Part shown: piece after piece, positions 1 to 6,126 of the stretch
How the letters are laid out: the number at the start of each line of letters is the position of its first letter
Numbering within the stretch: position 1 is the stretch's first letter
From: Chloroflexota bacterium
GTDB taxonomy: Bacteria > Chloroflexota > UBA6077
Length of the DNA stretch: 9,339 nucleotides
Assembly (NCBI GenBank): GCA_021806765.1
Contig: JAJZQR010000195.1
Coordinates: 479-9,817, forward strand
Direction: 5' to 3'
The notes under the pieces: generated by a model
What the model was told of the DNA's origin: nothing
The model's input: only the letters and a program-made list of their open reading frames with translations
Databases searched by the model: none
Program-made: the position numbers and the translations under genes

Positions 1-212
1 CTGAGGCGTCGGAGAACGTCCTCGTCGACCAGGGCTTCCTGGGCGAACTTATGCTTAATCCGGATGGGGCGCTCGGCCAGGCCCAGGTGCCTGATCAGGT
101 TGCGGTAGGCAACTACCGTGATGCCATCGCCAGTGGCCTGGCCCAAGTCTAAGGGAACGCGGTCGGGCTCCTGGTGATTGAGAGCGGCCATCACCCGTTC
201 GCGGGAGGTCAT
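1..212 (-). CDS. Uroporphyrinogen decarboxylase (URO-D) family protein, N-terminal part, cut by window edge
   Basis: Read on the minus strand from an ATG at 212, this frame is open to the left edge and gives 70 residues beginning MTSRERVMAALNHQEPDRVP. That opening (RERV..AL.H..PDRVPLD.G) is the signature N-terminus of the URO-D superfamily, which includes HemE and the corrinoid/CoM methyltransferases of the MtaA/CmuA type. HemE usually starts differently, so a methyltransferase-like or uncharacterised URO-D member is the better guess. The substrate cannot be told from this fragment. The ATG is preceded by AAGGA at a 4-base spacing, which supports this start; an in-frame GTG four codons upstream is less likely. 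It is divergent from dprA, with 248 bp between the two starts. The catalytic region lies outside the window. Confidence 0.85.
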   Translation of the reverse strand, partial: MTSRERVMAALNHQEPDRVPLDLGQATGDGITVVAYRNLIRHLGLAERPIRIKHKFAQEALVDEDVLRRL

Positions 213-284
213 CTGTTCCTTCACTTGCAGGCGTCCACCTTTCAGATGGGGTTGAAGTATCCCTGGGCACGGTTTCCGGACCCG

Positions 285-313
285 ATAATAGGCTATATCC
301 GTGCGGGCCACAA
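285..313 (-). promoter_or_regulatory. Possible sigma-70-like promoter for the URO-D family gene
   Basis: On the minus strand TTGTGG (313-308) and TATTAT (290-285) are 17 bases apart. The -10 box is good but the -35 box matches the consensus only in its first three bases. It would give a 5' leader of about 65 bases. This is pattern matching only. Confidence 0.3.
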
Positions 314-347
314 GCATTAACCTGCTCAAGGATTCACAAACGTCTCT

Positions 348-376
348 TTGTATGGGTTGATTCCCTGTGCTACAAT
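348..376 (+). promoter_or_regulatory. Probable sigma-70-like promoter for dprA-topA
   Basis: TTGTAT (348-353) and TACAAT (371-376) are separated by exactly 17 bases. TGC directly precedes the -10 box, giving an extended -10 (TGn) element. Transcription would start near 383, about 78 bases before the dprA ATG. A short inverted repeat, ACAAA (336-340) and TTTGT (347-351), overlaps the -35 box and could be an operator, but it is only 5 bp and may be chance. Confidence 0.5.
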
Positions 377-448
377 CCCCAACCGCCCGACAATAGTGGT
401 GGACGAAGGGCCGGAACCCCGGCAGGTCCAGAGGAAACAGCTCCTTTC

Positions 449-455
449 GAGGTGA
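449..455 (+). promoter_or_regulatory. Ribosome binding site that sets the dprA start
   Basis: GAGGTGA lies 5 bases before the ATG at 461. The in-frame GTG at 452 is inside this site and has no well-placed Shine-Dalgarno of its own (the nearest, GAGGAAA at 431-437, is 14 bases away), so ATG 461 is preferred. Confidence 0.6.
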
Positions 456-460
456 CGACG

Positions 461-1540
461 ATGGATCCAAAGGCGTTCTGGGTGGGCCTCAGCATGGTGC
501 CGGGCATCGGCCCCGCGAAGTTCCGGCGGCTGATCGAGAGCCTGGGCAGCACGGAGGCGGCATGGAAGGCCCGCCCAGCCCTCCTGGCCGAGGCGGGGCT
601 CGACCGGCGGGCTATCGAGTCCATGGTCGCCACTCGCCCCCGGGTCGACCTGGAGCGAGAGATGGAGAAGCTCCGGCGGCTGGGGGTCAAGCTGCTGACC
701 CTGGAGGATCCCGACTATCCGCCCCCTCTCCGGAACATCGCGGACCCGCCTCCGGTCCTCTACCTGCTGGGGGAGGTACTCGCGGGGGACGAGCTGGCCG
801 TCGCCATCGTGGGAACCCGGATGCCTACAGTGTACGGGCGGCAGGCAGCCGAGCTATTTGCCCGGGGCCTGGCGGAGAACGGGGTGACGGTGGTGAGCGG
901 TCTGGCCAAGGGGATCGACACCCACGCCCACCGGGCGGCGCTGGAGGCGGGAGGTCGCACCATCGCCATTCTGGGTAGCGGCCTTGATATAATCTATCCT
1001 AGTGAGAATCGGAGGTTGGCCGCCGAGATCGTGGAACGGGGCGCCCTGGTGAGTGAGTTTCCCCTGGGCACCCAACCCGATGGCGTCAATTTCCCGCGCC
1101 GAAATAGGATTATCTCTGGTCTGTCCTTTGCCAGTCTGGTAGTGGAAGCAGGAGAAACCAGCGGCGCGCTCATTACCGCCGAATTCGCCCTGGAGCAGGG
1201 GCGAGACGTGTTCGCGGTGCCCGGCAACATCTTCAGCCCGGCGAGTCGCGGGCCGAATAGACTGATATTGGAGGGAGCCAAGCCCGCCTGCGAGTTGCGT
1301 GATCTCCTCGAGGAGTTGAAGCTGGACACGGCCGTGGAGCAGAGGGAGGCGAGGGGCGCCATCCCCGAGAGCGATACGGAGGTGGCGGTGCTCCGCTGCC
1401 TCGGCCACGAGCCGATCCACATCGACGAGGTCCGGCGGGCGGTTTGTCTCCCTATGGCCGTGGTATCCAGTACCCTGACCATGCTAGAGTTGAAGGGGCT
1501 GGCGCGTCAGGCCGGCGGAATGAACTACGTTAGGGGATAA
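461..1540 (+). CDS. dprA: DNA processing protein DprA (Smf)
   Basis: DprA binds incoming single-stranded DNA in the cytoplasm and loads RecA during natural transformation. It is also widespread in bacteria not known to be competent. The 359-residue product has the full three-part architecture. An N-terminal helix-hairpin-helix/SAM-like region carries VPGIGPAKFRRLIE (about residues 10-25). The central Rossmann-fold DprA domain (about 95-300) has AIVGTRMPTVYG, GLAKGIDTHAHRAAL, ILGSGLDIIYP, the NFPRRNRIISGLS ssDNA-binding loop and the VVEAGETSGALITA motif. A C-terminal DML1-like winged helix (about 305-355) ends the protein. Nothing is missing. It is 6 bp upstream of topA, an arrangement seen in many bacteria, so the two are almost certainly co-transcribed. 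ATG 461 is chosen over GTG 452 on the ribosome binding site. Confidence 0.97.
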   Translation: MDPKAFWVGLSMVPGIGPAKFRRLIESLGSTEAAWKARPALLAEAGLDRRAIESMVATRPRVDLEREMEKLRRLGVKLLTLEDPDYPPPLRNIADPPPVLYLLGEVLAGDELAVAIVGTRMPTVYGRQAAELFARGLAENGVTVVSGLAKGIDTHAHRAALEAGGRTIAILGSGLDIIYPSENRRLAAEIVERGALVSEFPLGTQPDGVNFPRRNRIISGLSFASLVVEAGETSGALITAEFALEQGRDVFAVPGNIFSPASRGPNRLILEGAKPACELRDLLEELKLDTAVEQREARGAIPESDTEVAVLRCLGHEPIHIDEVRRAVCLPMAVVSSTLTMLELKGLARQAGGMNYVRG

Positions 1541-1546
1541 GTCGAC

Positions 1547-3742
1547 GTGGCAAAAAACCTGGTGATAGTCGAATCTCCGGCCAAGGCCAGGACGATTCAG
1601 AAGTTTCTGGGGAGAGACTTCTCCGTGGACGCCAGCATGGGGCACGTCCGAGACCTGCCGAAGAGCGAGCTGGGCGTCGACCTGGAGCGTGATTTCTCTC
1701 CCAAGTACGTGATCCCTCGGGACAAGCGGTCGGTAGTCAAGGAGCTGAAGGAGCGGGCCAAGGCGGCCCAGAAGATCTACCTGGCCACAGACCCTGACCG
1801 CGAGGGTGAGGCGATCGCGTGGCATCTGGCGACGGCCATTGGCGCCGACGGCAAGCCGATCCAACGCATAGAGTTCCACGAGATCACCAAGGACGCCATC
1901 TTGCGGGCGGTCAAGGCGCCCCGCCAGATAGATATGAAGAGAGTGGACGCCCAGCAGGCCCGGCGCGTCCTCGACCGGCTGGTGGGCTACAACCTGAGCC
2001 CGCTGCTCTGGAGGAAGGTACGTCGCGGCCTCTCCGCCGGCCGGGTTCAATCGGTGGCCGTGCGGCTGGTGGTCGAGCGAGAGAGGGAGATCGAGGGCTT
2101 CAACCCGGTCGAGTACTGGACGGTGGAGGCCGAGCTGGCGAAGAAGCTGGCCAAGGCCGGTCGAGGCAAGCAGTCCACCTTCCGAGCCAACCTGGTGCAG
2201 GCCCTGGGCAAGAAGCCCGAGCTGGCCAATCAGGAGGACTCCCGACGGGTGCTGACCGACCTGGAGGGCGCGGCCTACCGGGTCGCCGACGTACGAGTGA
2301 AGGAGCAAACCCGGTCCGCGGCTCCACCCTTCACCACCAGCACCCTGCAGCAGGAGGCCGGGCGCAAGCTGGGATTCACCGCCAAGCGGACCATGGCGGT
2401 CGCGCAGCAGCTGTACGAGGGTCTGGACGTGGGCTCCGAGGGCAGCGTCGGCCTGATCACCTACATGCGCACCGATTCCACCCAACTGGCGGAGTCGGCC
2501 GTCCACGAAGTGAGAAGGTACATCGAGGAGCGCTACGGCCCGGAAAACGTGCCGGAGGCGCCCCGAGTCTACCGCACCAAGAGCAAACTGGCCCAGGAGG
2601 CCCACGAGGCGATCCGCCCTACCTCGGCCTTCCGGGAACCGGCAAAGATGAAGCAGCACCTGACCTCGGACCAGTTCAAGCTGTACGACCTGATCTGGAA
2701 GCGGTTCGTGGCCTGCCAGATGGCCTCGGCCCGCTACGAGGTCACCACCGTGGACGTAGAGGCCAAGGGCACCCAGTCCAGGGGCGATTACCTCTTCCGA
2801 GCCACAGGATCCCTGGTGGTGTTCCCCGGCTTCCTGGCCCTCTACCGGGAGGGTCGGGACGACGAGGAGCAGGACGAGGACACCCAGAAGCCGCTGCCGG
2901 AGCTGGCCAAGGGGGAGGATCTGCAGTTGGTGCGGCTGTTGGGCGACCAGCACTTCACCCAGCCGCCCCCGCGCTACTCCGAGGCAACCCTGGTGAAGGC
3001 GCTGGAGGAGAAGGGGATCGGCAGACCCAGCACCTACGCCCCGACCCTCTCCACCATCCAGGATAGGGGCTACGTGGAGCGAATGGCGAAGCAGCTGAGG
3101 CCCACGGAGCTGGGTCGCATAGTTAACGACCTGCTGGTGGAGAACTTCCCGGAAGTCATCGACGTGGACTTCACCGCCAACATGGAGGAGAAGCTGGACG
3201 AGGTAGCCTCGGGGGAGCGGCCCTGGGTACCCGTGATCCGGGAGTTCTACCAGCCCTTCCGGCAGGATCTGGACAAGGCGGGCGAGAGCATCGAGCGGGT
3301 GAAGATCGAGCCCGAGCCCACCGACGAGCTGTGCGAGAAGTGCGGCCGTCCCATGGTGATCCGGATGGGACGGTTCGGGAAGTTCATGGGTTGCAGCGGC
3401 TTCCCCGAGTGCAGGAACGCCAAGCCGCTGCTCAAGAAGATAGGCGTCGCCTGCCCGGAGTGTGGGGCGGACCTGGTGGAGAGGCAGACGAAGGCGCACC
3501 GCACCTTCTACGGGTGCAGTCGCTACCCGGAGTGCAAGTGGACCTCCTGGCAGAAGCCGGTGCCGGAGCCCTGCCCCAAGTGTGGCGGGCTGATGGTGGA
3601 GGTGGGCAAGGGAGGACCTCGCTGCATCCGGTGCAGCCCCGTGGGGACTGGGGACGGAGCCGTCTCCGCGGGGGAGGCGGCGCCAGCCAAAACAACCAGG
3701 GCTAAGACCGCCCGTACCGCCACCAAGCGACGTTCGGCGTGA
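1547..3742 (+). CDS. topA: DNA topoisomerase I (type IA)
   Basis: TopA relaxes negative supercoils by passing strands through a transient single-strand break. The 731-residue product starts with GTG, preceded by AGGGGA within the end of dprA. The N-terminal TOPRIM domain (about 1-140) carries VIVESPAKARTI and the acidic metal-binding motif DPDREGEAIAWHL. The type IA core follows, with the active-site tyrosine Tyr306 in GLITYMRTDST and the conserved EAHEAIRPT and EKGIGRPSTYA motifs. The C-terminus holds three four-cysteine zinc ribbons: Cys596/599/616/622, Cys636/639/657/663 and Cys676/679/693/696. The tail is rich in Ala, Lys, Thr and Arg, as is typical for binding single-stranded DNA. All catalytic residues I can check are intact. 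No U-tracted terminator is visible after the stop; hairpin-forming repeats begin at once. Confidence 0.98.
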   Translation: MAKNLVIVESPAKARTIQKFLGRDFSVDASMGHVRDLPKSELGVDLERDFSPKYVIPRDKRSVVKELKERAKAAQKIYLATDPDREGEAIAWHLATAIGADGKPIQRIEFHEITKDAILRAVKAPRQIDMKRVDAQQARRVLDRLVGYNLSPLLWRKVRRGLSAGRVQSVAVRLVVEREREIEGFNPVEYWTVEAELAKKLAKAGRGKQSTFRANLVQALGKKPELANQEDSRRVLTDLEGAAYRVADVRVKEQTRSAAPPFTTSTLQQEAGRKLGFTAKRTMAVAQQLYEGLDVGSEGSVGLITYMRTDSTQLAESAVHEVRRYIEERYGPENVPEAPRVYRTKSKLAQEAHEAIRPTSAFREPAKMKQHLTSDQFKLYDLIWKRFVACQMASARYEVTTVDVEAKGTQSRGDYLFRATGSLVVFPGFLALYREGRDDEEQDEDTQKPLPELAKGEDLQLVRLLGDQHFTQPPPRYSEATLVKALEEKGIGRPSTYAPTLSTIQDRGYVERMAKQLRPTELGRIVNDLLVENFPEVIDVDFTANMEEKLDEVASGERPWVPVIREFYQPFRQDLDKAGESIERVKIEPEPTDELCEKCGRPMVIRMGRFGKFMGCSGFPECRNAKPLLKKIGVACPECGADLVERQTKAHRTFYGCSRYPECKWTSWQKPVPEPCPKCGGLMVEVGKGGPRCIRCSPVGTGDGAVSAGEAAPAKTTRAKTARTATKRRSA

Positions 3743-3780
3743 GGCCTCCCTCTCCCCTTAGAAGAGGGAACGAGGGTAGG
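3743..3780 (+). repeat. Degenerate copy of the CCCTCTCCC palindromic repeat
   Basis: Directly after the topA stop, CCCTCT (3748-3753) can pair with AGAGGG (3763-3768), followed by a GAGGGTAGGG tail. The layout resembles the better-preserved copies at 3951-4037 and 4410-4445 but with many changes. It could act as a weak RNA hairpin at the end of topA; there is no T-tract. Confidence 0.45.
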
Positions 3781-3934
3781 GCACGTGGCGCGAGCGAGCA
3801 CAGCGCCACGCCTGTGCCCCGCCGCCCCTGCCGGGAGCGCGGGCGATGGCTTCGACAACGTAGGGCGGGGCCCTGTGCCCCGCCGCCCGCGTGGCGATGG
3901 TAGGCCGGCGGCAGGGCAGAGCGCCCTGCCCTAC
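3776..3934 (+). repeat. Cluster of GTAGGGC-type dispersed hairpin repeats
   Basis: Three units each begin with GTAGGSC (3776, 3860, 3900) and each can fold. CGTGGCGC (3784-3791) pairs with GCGCCACG (3803-3810). GGCGGGGC (3864-3871) pairs with GCCCCGCC (3877-3884). GGCAGGGC (3910-3917) pairs with GCCCTGCC (3923-3930). A 17-base direct repeat, CCTGTGCCCCGCCGCCC, occurs at 3811-3827 and again at 3872-3888, each followed shortly by GCGATGG. I see no convincing gene here: the open frames have no ribosome binding site and no recognisable protein. The whole topA-to-DUF559 gap (3743-4042) is repeat material. Confidence 0.65.
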
Positions 3935-3950
3935 GCTGTGGAGGTGAGGG

Positions 3951-4037
3951 CCGCAATACCCCCTCTCCCTCTCCGAGAGAGTGGGGGGTGAGGGTCGCGA
4001 TACCCCCTCTCCCTCTGGGAGAGGGTCGGGGTGAGGG
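3951..4037 (+). repeat. Two tandem copies of the CCCTCTCCC palindromic repeat
   Basis: Two head-to-tail units, 3951-3994 and 3995-4037, share the 17-base stretch ATACCCCCTCTCCCTCT (3956-3972 and 4000-4016) at a 44-base period, and both end in GGGGTGAGGG. The second unit has a perfect 9-bp hairpin. The first is partly decayed (CTCCGAGAGAGTGG instead of CTGGGAGAGGGTCG). The second unit doubles as the left inverted repeat of the DUF559 cassette. Confidence 0.8.
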
Positions 4038-4039
4038 CT
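4004..4039 (+). repeat. Left inverted repeat of the DUF559 cassette
   Basis: It contains CCCTCTCCC (4005-4013), loop TCT, and GGGAGAGGG (4017-4025), a perfect 9-bp hairpin, followed by a GGGGTGAGGGCT tail. The tail supplies the Shine-Dalgarno of the enclosed gene. Confidence 0.85.
4033..4037 (+). promoter_or_regulatory. Ribosome binding site inside the left repeat
   Basis: GAGGG lies 5 bases before ATG 4043 and belongs to the conserved tail of the palindromic repeat. This favours ATG 4043 over the in-frame GTG at 4031, which would lie within the repeat itself. Confidence 0.55.
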
Positions 4040-4042
4040 GAC

Positions 4043-4423
4043 ATGGATGGCGGCTACCGTGCGGGTCGCTCCGCCGTCACCGTCCTCGAACGCTGTCGGC
4101 GGCTACGCAGGGAATTCACCGACGCCGAGCTGCGGCTCTGGCGTCTGCTACGAAGCAGACGTTTTGCGGGTGTGAAGTTCCGGCGGCAGCATCAGTATGG
4201 GCCCTTCGTCCTGGATTTCTACTGCCCGGACCGAAGGTTGGCGATCGAAGCAGACGGCGGGCAGCATTTTAAGCCTGCGGTTGCTGCCAAAGACGACGCC
4301 AGGGCTCGTTACCTTGAGTCTCACGGCATTCGTGTGCTGAGGCTCAGCAACCTGGAGATCCTCCGAGAGACAGAAGGAGTGGCAGAGAAGATTCGCCAAC
4401 TGTTGGGAGAGCCCTCACCCTAA
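4043..4423 (+). CDS. DUF559 / Vsr-like endonuclease domain protein
   Basis: This 126-residue protein is a full-length member of the DUF559 family, small proteins with a PD-(D/E)xK-type fold related to the very-short-patch repair endonuclease Vsr. The family pattern is clear: an N-terminal basic helix CRRLRREFTDAELRLWRLLR, then FAGVKFRRQHQYGPFVLDFYC with the putative catalytic Asp58, then RLAIEADGGQHF with Glu69, Asp71, Gln74 and His75, and finally GIRVLRLSNLEIL. The expected active-site residues are present, so it may be an active nuclease; its substrate is unknown. The start is ATG 4043. The stop TAA (4421-4423) and the last codons lie inside the right inverted repeat. It sits on the same strand between topA and the peptidase gene, 300 bp after topA, and breaks up an otherwise tight housekeeping run. 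That suggests insertion, perhaps as a mobile unit. Confidence 0.85.
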   Translation: MDGGYRAGRSAVTVLERCRRLRREFTDAELRLWRLLRSRRFAGVKFRRQHQYGPFVLDFYCPDRRLAIEADGGQHFKPAVAAKDDARARYLESHGIRVLRLSNLEILRETEGVAEKIRQLLGEPSP

Positions 4424-4445
4424 CCCTCTCCCAGAGGGAGAGGGG
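4410..4445 (+). repeat. Right inverted repeat of the DUF559 cassette
   Basis: This is the inverted copy of 4004-4039 with two mismatches. CCCTCTCCC (4424-4432), loop AGA, and GGGAGAGGG (4436-4444) form a perfect 9-bp hairpin. It contains the DUF559 stop codon and ends just before the AAGGAG ribosome binding site (4448-4453) of the next gene. Confidence 0.85.
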
Positions 4446-4459
4446 ATAAGGAGACAGTT

Positions 4460-5563
4460 ATGTCGATTTCCTCTCGGATCGGAAAGCTCCGCGCAGCGAT
4501 GTCCCAGATCGGTGCGGACGCCTTTCTCATCTCGCAACCCGAGTCCAGGCGCTATCTCAGCGGCTTCACCGGACACGACCACCCACCCATGGACTCGGCC
4601 GGCTACCTGTTCATCACCGAGAGCAGGTCCCTCCTCCTGACCGATGGGAGAACCACCGAGCAGGCCGAGGAGGAGGCACCGGATTACCAGGTGGTGCGGA
4701 TCGAGGAGAAGCTGCCGGCCACCCTGGCCCAGATCCTCCCGGGGATGCGGGCATCCAGGATCGCCTTCGAGGGCAATCACCTGACCTACCGATTCCACGA
4801 GGAGGTGAAGGCAGTTCTCGACGCCGACTCCCTCCTGGTGCCCACCTACAACCTGGTGGACGGCCTCCGGGCCGTGAAGGAACCGGAGGAGTTGGAGGCC
4901 ATCCAGGCGGCGGTAGTCCTGGCCGACAAGGCATTCACTCACCTGCTGGGGATCGCGGCCCCTGGAATGACGGAGAGACGGCTTGCGTGGGAGATCGAGT
5001 CCTTCATGCGACAGCATGGTTCCGAGGGCATCGCCTTCGATCCCATCGTCGCCTCCGGGCCCAACGCCTCCAGACCCCACCACATCCCCGGCGATCGCCC
5101 CATCCAGCATGGTGAGCCGATCATCATCGACTGGGGCGCCAGGGTACAGGGCTACTGCTCGGACATCACCCGAACCATCGTCCTGGGAGAAGCGAGCCAG
5201 CAGTTCAAGGAGCGGTACCAGTTGGTCCTGGAGGCTCAGACCAGGGCAGAGCAGCGGATCCGCGGGGGGATGGTGGGGATGAAGGCCGACGCGCAGGCCC
5301 GCAAGGTGATCGAGGCGGCCGGCATGGGCGAGCAGTTTGCCCACTCCCTGGGCCACGGTGTGGGTCTCGCCATCCACGAAAGCCCAAGATTGAGCCGAAC
5401 CTCCGAGGACATCCTCGAGGACGGCATGGTGTTCAGCGTGGAGCCGGGGGTCTACGTCCCGGGCTGGGGAGGCATTCGGATCGAGGATCTGGTAACCTTG
5501 CAGGGTGGCAAGCCCGTCGTGTTGACGCGAGCGCCGAAGCAGCTAGAAGCAATGGAGGTATAG
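4460..5563 (+). CDS. Xaa-Pro peptidase, M24 family (aminopeptidase P / prolidase type, YqhT-like)
   Basis: This cytoplasmic metallopeptidase is expected to cleave bonds involving proline, either Xaa-Pro dipeptides or the N-terminal Xaa of Xaa-Pro peptides. The 367-residue protein has a creatinase-like N-terminal domain (about 1-130, RIGKLRAAMSQIGADAFLIS...YLSGFTG) and a C-terminal pita-bread catalytic domain. All five metal ligands are visible: Asp224 (IIDWGA), Asp235 (CSDITRT), His299 (SLGHGVGL), Glu328 (FSVEPGVY) and Glu342 (RIEDLV). The substrate histidine motif SRPHHIPGDRP is also present. ATG 4460 has AAGGAG at a 6-base spacing. The stop is 2 bases before the efp start, a peptidase-efp pairing also seen in Bacillus (yqhT-efp). 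The sequence alone does not separate aminopeptidase P from prolidase activity. Confidence 0.95.
   Translation: MSISSRIGKLRAAMSQIGADAFLISQPESRRYLSGFTGHDHPPMDSAGYLFITESRSLLLTDGRTTEQAEEEAPDYQVVRIEEKLPATLAQILPGMRASRIAFEGNHLTYRFHEEVKAVLDADSLLVPTYNLVDGLRAVKEPEELEAIQAAVVLADKAFTHLLGIAAPGMTERRLAWEIESFMRQHGSEGIAFDPIVASGPNASRPHHIPGDRPIQHGEPIIIDWGARVQGYCSDITRTIVLGEASQQFKERYQLVLEAQTRAEQRIRGGMVGMKADAQARKVIEAAGMGEQFAHSLGHGVGLAIHESPRLSRTSEDILEDGMVFSVEPGVYVPGWGGIRIEDLVTLQGGKPVVLTRAPKQLEAMEV
5554..5558 (+). promoter_or_regulatory. Ribosome binding site for the TTG start of efp
   Basis: GGAGG at the 3' end of the peptidase gene lies 7 bases before TTG 5566. It fixes a non-ATG start that agrees with the usual EF-P N-terminus. 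Confidence 0.7.
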
Positions 5564-5565
5564 GA

Positions 5566-6126
5566 TTGATCAACGTCGGGGAGATCAAGAAAGGGATAAT
5601 GATCGAGCTGGACGGCCAGCTCCAGCAGATAATCGACTTCCAGCACATCAAGATGGGGCGGGGCAGCGCCCAGGTGAGGCTGAAGATGCGCAACGTGCGA
5701 ACGGGCCAGGTTACCGACCGCAGCTTCCAGGCGACCGAGAAGTTCCAGCGGGTGCGGCTGGACCACCGGACCGTCCAGTATCTCTACAGCGACGGCGACC
5801 AGTACCACTTCATGGATACCGAGAGCTTCGACCAGATCGTCCTCACCCGGGACACCCTGGCCGACGCCGTCAGCTACCTGAAGGAGAACATCAACCTGGA
5901 GCTGCTCAGCTACAACGAGCAGCCGCTGGGCGTCGAGCTGCCCATCACCGTGGATCTGAAGATCGAGCACACCGAGCCCGGCTTCAAGGGTGACACCGCG
6001 ACGGGCGGCACCAAGCCCGCGACCGTGGAGACGGGCCTGGTGGTCCAGGTTCCGCTCTTCGTCAACCGGGGCGAGACGATCCGGGTGGACACCCGCACCG
6101 GCACCTACCTGGAGCGAGTCGGGTAA
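5566..6126 (+). CDS. efp: Translation elongation factor P
   Basis: EF-P enters the ribosomal E site and stimulates peptide bond formation at polyproline stretches. The 186-residue product has the normal length and three-domain form: an N-terminal KOW-like domain (about 1-62), a middle OB domain, and a C-terminal OB domain ending in the family signature VDTRTGTYLERVG. PGFKGDTATGGTKPATVETG is also diagnostic. The tip of the domain I loop reads KMGRGSA, with Arg32 where E. coli has the beta-lysylated Lys34. The gene starts with TTG, 2 bases after the peptidase stop, and its TAA overlaps the accB ATG (TAATG). It is therefore translationally coupled on both sides. No modification enzyme (EpmA/B, EarP, YmfI type) is in the window. 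Confidence 0.97.
   Translation: MINVGEIKKGIMIELDGQLQQIIDFQHIKMGRGSAQVRLKMRNVRTGQVTDRSFQATEKFQRVRLDHRTVQYLYSDGDQYHFMDTESFDQIVLTRDTLADAVSYLKENINLELLSYNEQPLGVELPITVDLKIEHTEPGFKGDTATGGTKPATVETGLVVQVPLFVNRGETIRVDTRTGTYLERVG

Larger units (their letters stand above)
4004..4445 (+). mobile_element. Candidate cassette: DUF559 nuclease gene bracketed by 36-bp inverted repeats
   Basis: The left repeat (4004-4039) and the reverse complement of the right repeat (4410-4445) match at 34 of 36 positions, counted by eye. The differences are two adjacent bases (CG versus TA). Only the 126-codon DUF559 gene lies between them and it fills the cassette almost completely. Each repeat contains a perfect 9-bp hairpin with a 3-base loop. 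The layout recalls REPIN/RAYT systems, where palindromic repeats flank a single-gene nuclease, but here the enzyme is of the Vsr/DUF559 fold rather than a Y1 transposase. A clear target-site duplication is not visible: ATA flanks both ends, but it appears to be part of the repeat unit. That this is a mobile unit is inference. Confidence 0.5.

Noticed and set aside
3..320. Plus-strand frame at the left edge with one stop at 150-152
   Set aside because: It looks protein-like but has an internal stop, and the opposite strand encodes an unmistakable URO-D N-terminus.
1484..3499. 671-codon open frame on the minus strand opposite topA
   Set aside because: It is antisense to a clearly real topA, is rich in Leu, Gly, Gln and His as expected from GC-rich complementary codons, and shows no recognisable family.
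3785..3991. Small open frame between topA and the DUF559 gene
   Set aside because: It consists entirely of hairpin repeats, has no ribosome binding site and no recognisable protein sequence.
3743..4030. Intrinsic terminator for topA
   Set aside because: Several GC-rich stems are present but none is followed by a T-run.
4000..4448. ATA target-site duplication around the DUF559 cassette
   Set aside because: ATA is on both sides but also precedes the neighbouring tandem copy (3956-3958), so it belongs to the repeat unit; three bases would not be decisive anyway.
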